From Hydrogenoanaerobacterium saccharovorans (GTDB lineage: Bacteria > Bacillota > Clostridia > Oscillospirales > Ruminococcaceae): a stretch of 64,000 nt of DNA. A program made the position numbers and the translations under genes. The stretch is taken from positions 62,001 to 126,000 of the forward strand of contig NZ_RKRD01000002.1 in the NCBI RefSeq assembly GCF_003814745.1, given 5' to 3'. The notes below the pieces were generated by a model. That model saw only the letters and a list, made by a program, of their open reading frames with translations, ran no database searches and was not told the origin of the DNA. Positions within the stretch are counted from its first letter, which is position 1. Each line of letters starts with the position of its first letter. Shown piece by piece: positions 60,003-64,000 of the stretch.

Positions 60003-61139
60003 ATGAAAAAGATATTATTAATCCCCGATTCTTTTAAAGGTACCATGAGTTCAACCGAAATCTGTTCGATTATGGAGGAACGTATTCGTGCCTATTACCC
60101 CGATGCGGAAGTGATTTCCATCCCCGTTGCCGACGGTGGCGAGGGCAGCGTAGATTCGTTTCTTGCAGCTGTGGGCGGTAAGCGCGTAGCCGTAACGGTA
60201 AAAGGCCCTTATATGCAGGATATAGAGGCTTTTTACGGCGTAATAGACAACGGCAGCACAGCGGTGATAGAGATGGCGGCTTGTGCCGGTTTGCCCCTTG
60301 TGGGCGAAAACCGCCAGGCACACAAAACCACCACCTACGGCGTTGGGCAGTTGATGGCACATGCGGCAATCAGTGGCTGTAAAAGAATGATTGTTGGGCT
60401 TGGAGGCAGTGCGACCAATGATTTAGGGGCGGGTGCGGCAGCGGCGTTGGGTGTGTGCTTTGCCGATAAAGATGGCAATGAATTTGTACCGGTGGGTGAA
60501 AATCTCTCTCAAATCGCACATATTGATACAAGCAGATTACTGCCTGAGCTGAAGAATATCGAAATTATTACCATGTGTGATATCGATAACCCTTTGTACG
60601 GAAAAAACGGTGCGGCTTATGTGTTTGCACCGCAAAAAGGGGCAGACCCTGCGATGGTAGAGTACCTTGATGCTCAGCTCAAAGCGGGTGCAGAGGTGAT
60701 TCGCAGCCAACTTGGTACGGATATTGCACAGCTTGCGGGGGCAGGTGCGGCAGGTGGTATGGGCGGAGGAATGGTTGCGTTTTTCGGCTCGCGTTTGCAG
60801 ATGGGAATTGAAACGGTACTGGATACAGTGGGCTTTGACAGCCTGCTTCAGGGTGCAGACCTTGTGTTTACCGGTGAGGGTAAAATTGATGACCAAAGCC
60901 TGCGCGGCAAGGTGGTGATTGGTGTGGCGCGCCGTACCAAAAAAGTGGGGGTACCGCTGATTGCAGTGGTTGGCGATATTGGTGATCACATCGAAGCGGC
61001 ATACAGCGAGGGGGTGTCGGCGGTGTTCAGCATCAACCGCGTTGCCGTTGATTTTTCAGAGGCAAAAAAGCGCAGCAAAAGCGATATGGCACTTACCATC
61101 GACAATTTGATGCGCTTTATAAAGAGTATGAACTTTTAA
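60003..61139 (+). CDS. Glycerate 2-kinase (GlxK/GarK type)
   Basis: 378 residues. Class II glycerate kinase: LLIPDSFKGTMSS at the N-terminus, VADGGEGSVDSF, GLGGSATNDLGAG, and FTGEGKIDDQSLRGK. Phosphorylates D-glycerate to 2-phosphoglycerate, feeding lower glycolysis. ATG 60003 follows AAGGTGA. Third gene of the presumed glycerate regulon, after a hairpin. Confidence 0.93.
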   Translation: MKKILLIPDSFKGTMSSTEICSIMEERIRAYYPDAEVISIPVADGGEGSVDSFLAAVGGKRVAVTVKGPYMQDIEAFYGVIDNGSTAVIEMAACAGLPLVGENRQAHKTTTYGVGQLMAHAAISGCKRMIVGLGGSATNDLGAGAAAALGVCFADKDGNEFVPVGENLSQIAHIDTSRLLPELKNIEIITMCDIDNPLYGKNGAAYVFAPQKGADPAMVEYLDAQLKAGAEVIRSQLGTDIAQLAGAGAAGGMGGGMVAFFGSRLQMGIETVLDTVGFDSLLQGADLVFTGEGKIDDQSLRGKVVIGVARRTKKVGVPLIAVVGDIGDHIEAAYSEGVSAVFSINRVAVDFSEAKKRSKSDMALTIDNLMRFIKSMNF

Positions 61140-61167
61140 ACTTACACCTAGTTAATATAGAGGGTGA

Positions 61168-61201
61168 CTTAAAGGCATTATCGTTGACCCGATGATGCCT
61201 T
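61168..61201 (+). terminator. Hairpin after the glycerate kinase gene
   Basis: AAAGGCATTATCG pairs with GATGATGCCTTT with one bulge; the T-run is short. Confidence 0.5.
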
Positions 61202-61229
61202 TGCCTATGTTACACCAATGCCTGTGCAT

Positions 61230-61421
61230 TCAATCTAAAAAAAACACCTCTTCAAGAGGCTTTTCTAAGAATTTCGAAAGTTTCATAGCCAGCTCAAGAG
61301 TAGGATTGTATTTATCATTTTCAATTGCAAGTATGGTTTGCCTTGTAACTCCCAACAAATCAGCTAAATCCTCTTGGCGTAAGCCTTTCGCCTTTCTTAA
61401 TTGTTTAATTTCATTCCTCAT
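61230..61421 (-). CDS. Small XRE regulator of a membrane-protein cassette
   Basis: 63 residues: a Cro/C1-type helix-turn-helix of the compact kind (LRKAKGLRQEDLADLLGVTR then NPTLELAMKLSKFL). It overlaps the upstream membrane gene by 11 bases and is translated with it. The palindrome at 61667-61690 in the joint promoter is the likely operator. Confidence 0.88.
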   Translation of the reverse strand: MRNEIKQLRKAKGLRQEDLADLLGVTRQTILAIENDKYNPTLELAMKLSKFLEKPLEEVFFLD

Positions 61422-61650
61422 GATGCTTTTCTTCTTTGGTTATTTTATGTGTAAAATACAATTTGCTGAACCAAAAAATTGCCCCTTGCAATGCCACTAA
61501 TAAAATTACGGGGCTTTCATGGTTACCGCGTGCAAGTTCTACAACTTCCCATATTGAGAGAGTAAGCACTAAAAATACCCAAGAAATTTTCATTGATTTA
61601 AAATAAATTGCCATCTCCATTTCGTCTGCTTTTTTAAATAAGTTTTTCAT
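61411..61650 (-). CDS. Small membrane protein paired with an XRE regulator
   Basis: 79 residues with two hydrophobic helices (about residues 22-37 and 45-61) and a charged tail ending KEEKHHEE. ATG 61650 follows AAGGAGTG. Such gene pairs (small membrane protein plus compact XRE) are common in Clostridia without known role. An in-frame extension from 61809 carries the remnant of another XRE gene but has no continuity of function. Confidence 0.7.
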   Translation of the reverse strand: MKNLFKKADEMEMAIYFKSMKISWVFLVLTLSIWEVVELARGNHESPVILLVALQGAIFWFSKLYFTHKITKEEKHHEE

Positions 61651-61666
61651 ATCAAACACTCCTTGT

Positions 61667-61690
61667 AAATGTAAAATTGTTTTTACATTT
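61667..61690. promoter_or_regulatory. 24-bp palindrome, likely XRE operator
   Basis: AAATGTAAAA, four bases, TTTTACATTT: perfect 10-bp arms. It lies between the promoter -10 (61693-61698) and the ribosome site of the membrane gene. Confidence 0.65.
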
Positions 61691-61692
61691 GT

Positions 61693-61720
61693 AGTATAGC
61701 ACTTTTTCAAATATTGTAAA
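61693..61720 (-). promoter_or_regulatory. Promoter of the membrane/XRE cassette
   Basis: Minus strand TTTACA, 16 bases, TATACT with a TG-type extended -10 (TGC before TATACT). Confidence 0.6.
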
Positions 61721-61761
61721 GACTTTTTAACATTTTCTTTATTGAAAATATATAAAGTTAG

Positions 61762-61809
61762 CCCCAGGCTAGTATCTTCTCTTAAATCTTTTAAACGATG
61801 ATAGAACAT
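61762..61809 (-). pseudogene. Remnant of a small XRE gene
   Basis: The first 14 to 16 codons (MFYHRLKDLREDTSLG) match the N-terminus of the XRE protein at 12805 (MYFQRLEDLRLDADLTQ) at 7 to 8 of 14 positions, and the codon before it has the ribosome site GAGGTGGTT. After these codons the frame leads into the leader of the membrane cassette, and no helix-turn-helix is left. Thus the gene was broken by loss or insertion. Confidence 0.55.
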
Positions 61810-61835
61810 AGAACCACCTCAAGCTACATGCTAAT

Positions 61836-61854
61836 ATATCTCTAAACGAGATAT
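61836..61854. promoter_or_regulatory. Inverted-repeat operator 1 of the KMY-3 locus
   Basis: ATATCTC-N5-GAGATAT, perfect 7-bp arms. Confidence 0.6.
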
Positions 61855-61860
61855 TGAATT

Positions 61861-61879
61861 ATATCCCAAGATGAGATAT
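61861..61879. promoter_or_regulatory. Inverted-repeat operator 2 of the KMY-3 locus
   Basis: ATATCCC-N5-GAGATAT, the same design as operator 1 with one mismatch, starting 25 bp after it. Confidence 0.6.
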
Positions 61880-61899
61880 TCGTATACCGAAGTGATAAT

Positions 61900-62040
61900 A
61901 TGGCAGACTACGAAAAAATGTACACGGTGCTGTTTAACAAAGTTACCGATGCAATTGAACAACTGCAAACAGCCCAACAGGTAACCGAAGAAATTTACAT
62001 CTGTACCGCACAAAAACCCAACGAAAAAGAGGACGGATAA
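61900..62040 (+). CDS. KMY-family small protein 3 (unknown function)
   Basis: 46 residues, MADYEKMYTVLFNKVTDAIE, then LQTAQQVTEEIY and KPNEKEDG at the end. Same length as the paralogue at 20548-20688. Weak ribosome site AAGTGAT. The final codons and stop lie in the terminator stem. Divergent from the XRE remnant, with two operators between them. Confidence 0.75.
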   Translation: MADYEKMYTVLFNKVTDAIEQLQTAQQVTEEIYICTAQKPNEKEDG

Positions 62041-62056
62041 CCCCGTCCTCTTTTTT
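62029..62056 (+). terminator. Terminator overlapping the end of KMY-3
   Basis: GAGGACGG, six bases including the stop codon, CCGTCCTC, then TTTTTT. Confidence 0.9.
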
Positions 62057-62076
62057 AAATGCCAACGACAGAGCGC

Positions 62077-62108
62077 AAAAAAGCCACCCGCTTTTACGGA
62101 TGGCTTTT
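62077..62108 (-). terminator. Terminator of the TRAP permease gene
   Basis: AAAAGCCA and TGGCTTTT arms, with CG/CG inner pairs, and TTTTTT on the minus strand. Confidence 0.8.
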
Positions 62109-62118
62109 GCAGCGTTGC

Positions 62119-64000
62119 TTATACTTGAACTGTTTTAAGTTTACGGTATGTAATATACTGGAATGCAGCTACACCGCCTACCAGACCGATACCGCACAAG
62201 TCGGTAATCAACCCCGGTATAATCAGCATCAAACCGCCTGCCAGCAAGAGGATGCGCTCCCACCAAGCAGTTTTTCCCATGAGGTAACCCGTCATACATG
62301 CGCTTACACCCAGCATACCAATCAGTGAGGTGCAAATAATCTGAATCACCTCGTACCAAACGGTGTCGATGAGGATAAGCTCAGGTGACAGCACAAAGAT
62401 ATACGGAATAATGAATGCTCCGATGGCAAGCTTTGTGGCATTGCAGCCTGTTTTAAATGCATTGCCCCCCGAAATAGCAGAGCCGGCATAGGCAGCCAAA
62501 GCGACCGGCGGGGTGATATCGGCAAGAATACCAAAGTAAAACGCAAACATATGCGCAGCCAGCGCAGGCACACCCAGTTTCATAATAATGGGTGCCGCAA
62601 TGACAGAGGTAATCAAGTAGTTTGCGGTGGTAGGTACGCCCATGCCCAATACCAAAGAGGTTATCATGGTAAAGAACAGGGTTGGCAAGATTAAACCGCC
62701 TGTTAGCGAGAACAGCCCTTCACCCAGTTTGAGCCCCAAACCGGTGAGCGTAACCACACCTACGATGATGCCTGCAACCCCGCATGCACATGCAACACCG
62801 ATAGTGTTTTTTGCACCCGATACCAATGCCGAAGCTACCTCTTTAAAAGGTACCCAGGTGGATTTTCTTAAATACGGCACTACAATCGAGGCGGCAATAC
62901 CGCCGAGTGCAGAAAAAGTAGGAGTTTTGCCCATAATCAGCAGGGCGACGATTGCTACCAGCGGGAGCAATAAATGCCCTTTATCGCGCAGCAAAGGCCA
63001 AATTTTTGGCAGTTTTTCGCGCGGAACACCTTTGAGCCCCAACTTTTTAGCCTCAAGATGAACCATAATCCAAATACCTGAAAAATAGAGTATAGCGGGA
63101 ATGATAGCTGCTTTTGCTACATCGAAATAATTTACGCCCACAGCCTCGGCAATAAGGAACGCCGCCGCACCCATAATAGGGGGCATAATTTGCCCGCCGG
63201 TGGATGCCGCCGCCTCAACTGCGCCTGCAAACTCGGGCGAATAACCAAGCGATTTCATCAGCGGGATGGTGAATGAACCGGTTGTTACCGTGTTGGAAAC
63301 CGACGAACCCGAGACAGTACCCTGCAGGGCACTGGTAAGTACGGCAACCTTAGCGGGGCCGCCCGCCGAAAAGCCTGCAATTCCGTTGGATAGATCGATG
63401 AAAAACTGCCCGATACCGGTTTTTTCAAGGAACGAGCCGAACAGAATAAACAGAAAAATAAAGGTTGCACATAACCCGAGAGGCATACCCATAATCCCTT
63501 CGGTGGTATAAAACAGATGGGAAATAATACGCGATATGCCGTAGCCGCGATGATTCATAAATCCGGGCATATAAGGCCCGAAATAAGCGTAGAGAATAAA
63601 CAGTGATGCAATCACCACAATGGGGATGCCGACAATGCGGCGGCAAGCCTCAAGCACTAATACAATGCCGATTGCGCCGATAATCAGGTCGAGCGTGGTA
63701 TACGCACCCGAACGTGCCACCAAGTCTTTGTAGTTGATGATATAGTATCCCGCAATACCTACAAATGCCAATCCTAAAACAAAATCAAGCGGATGCATTT
63801 TGTTGCGGTCGCCTTTTGAAGTTGCGGGGTAAAGCCAAAACCCTAAAAGCATGACAAAGCCCAAATGAACCATTCTTTGCAGCTGTGCGGGCAGTGTACC
63901 TAAAATTGAGGTTCCCAGCTGGAAGAGCGAAAATGCTATCAGCAGTACCGTTATTATCAAGTGCCACGAACCGCTTAATCTACGGTAAGCAGATTCTTTA
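62119..64000 (-). CDS. TRAP transporter permease, 4TM/12TM fusion; 5' end outside window
   Basis: 627 codons visible; the frame stays open to the right edge. Large polytopic protein with a DctQ-like four-helix N-terminal part fused to a DctM-like part. Motifs: TVSGSSVSNTVTTGSFTIPLMK, cut here to GSSVSNTVTTG, AAASTGGQIMPPIMGAAAF and GMGVPTTANY. Sodium-driven uptake of an organic or amino acid, with an extracytoplasmic substrate-binding protein (TAXI type) that would be expected upstream, off the window. A terminator follows. Confidence 0.92.
   Translation of the reverse strand, partial: KESAYRRLSGSWHLIITVLLIAFSLFQLGTSILGTLPAQLQRMVHLGFVMLLGFWLYPATSKGDRNKMHPLDFVLGLAFVGIAGYYIINYKDLVARSGAYTTLDLIIGAIGIVLVLEACRRIVGIPIVVIASLFILYAYFGPYMPGFMNHRGYGISRIISHLFYTTEGIMGMPLGLCATFIFLFILFGSFLEKTGIGQFFIDLSNGIAGFSAGGPAKVAVLTSALQGTVSGSSVSNTVTTGSFTIPLMKSLGYSPEFAGAVEAAASTGGQIMPPIMGAAAFLIAEAVGVNYFDVAKAAIIPAILYFSGIWIMVHLEAKKLGLKGVPREKLPKIWPLLRDKGHLLLPLVAIVALLIMGKTPTFSALGGIAASIVVPYLRKSTWVPFKEVASALVSGAKNTIGVACACGVAGIIVGVVTLTGLGLKLGEGLFSLTGGLILPTLFFTMITSLVLGMGVPTTANYLITSVIAAPIIMKLGVPALAAHMFAFYFGILADITPPVALAAYAGSAISGGNAFKTGCNATKLAIGAFIIPYIFVLSPELILIDTVWYEVIQIICTSLIGMLGVSACMTGYLMGKTAWWERILLLAGGLMLIIPGLITDLCGIGLVGGVAAFQYITYRKLKTVQV

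Overview
The window is a chromosomal segment of a spore-forming, low-to-mid GC member of the Clostridia, most likely Oscillospirales/Ruminococcaceae-like (an inference; the genus cannot be read from the sequence). Supporting signs are the spoVAC-spoVAD-spoVAE, gpr and spoIIP sporulation genes, a CIRCE/HrcA heat-shock operon, a tRNA-Trp T-box leader, strong AGGAGG ribosome binding sites with frequent GTG/TTG starts, and a queT gene behind a leader that resembles a class-III preQ1 riboswitch. I see no insertion sequence, prophage or CRISPR array. The window begins inside dnaN, so the replication origin and dnaA probably lie just to the left.

Layout. 0-8 kb: origin-proximal cluster dnaN-yaaA-recF-remB-gyrB-(YcxB-like)-gyrA. 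8-10.7 kb: a DUF3592 membrane protein, then a TetR regulator and a multi-pass membrane protein that share an identical 13-bp palindromic operator, and a NusG-domain-II protein. 10.8-12.8 kb: spoVA operon. 12.8-13.9 kb: small divergent regulatory locus and rpsT. 14-28 kb: the gene order classic for Firmicutes (rpsT, gpr, spoIIP, small protein, lepA, lepB, hemW, hrcA-grpE-dnaK-dnaJ-prmA-rsmE), interrupted by a second small regulatory locus. 28-38 kb: VanY-type peptidase, K+ transporter, two Nudix hydrolases, tRNA-Arg(CCT), T-box-controlled TrpB2, CPBP protease, tadA and an M14 peptidase. 38-43 kb: an orphan ABC ATPase, two degenerate nitrilase-family genes, preQ1 leader-queT, a CBM9-like protein and a Bax-inhibitor-like protein. 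43-54 kb: secA, two small membrane proteins, a NifU-like/GGGtGRT pair, PH-domain membrane proteins and tex. 54-64 kb: a DUF1015 protein, a PAP2 phosphatase, a glycerate regulon (CdaR-type regulator, GntP permease, glycerate kinase), a third small regulatory locus and a TRAP permease that runs off the right edge.

Most notable is a family of three very small paralogous proteins (46-49 aa, conserved KMYxxLFN start) at 13.1, 20.6 and 61.9 kb. Each is divergent from a small DNA-binding-protein gene (XRE; RHH plus XRE; or an XRE remnant). Two of the loci carry paired inverted repeats in the shared promoter region, and two of the genes have their last codons inside their own terminator. A second unusual point is the adjacent pair of nitrilase-family genes at 38.9-40.6 kb: one keeps Glu and Lys but has Gly for the nucleophilic Cys, the other keeps Cys but has lost Glu and Lys. 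Other leads are dispersed perfect palindromes, a DnaA-box-like non-coding region at 35.8-36.1 kb, and several small genes.

All calls were made by reading the sequence and by recall of protein families. No database search, structure prediction or base-composition calculation was run.
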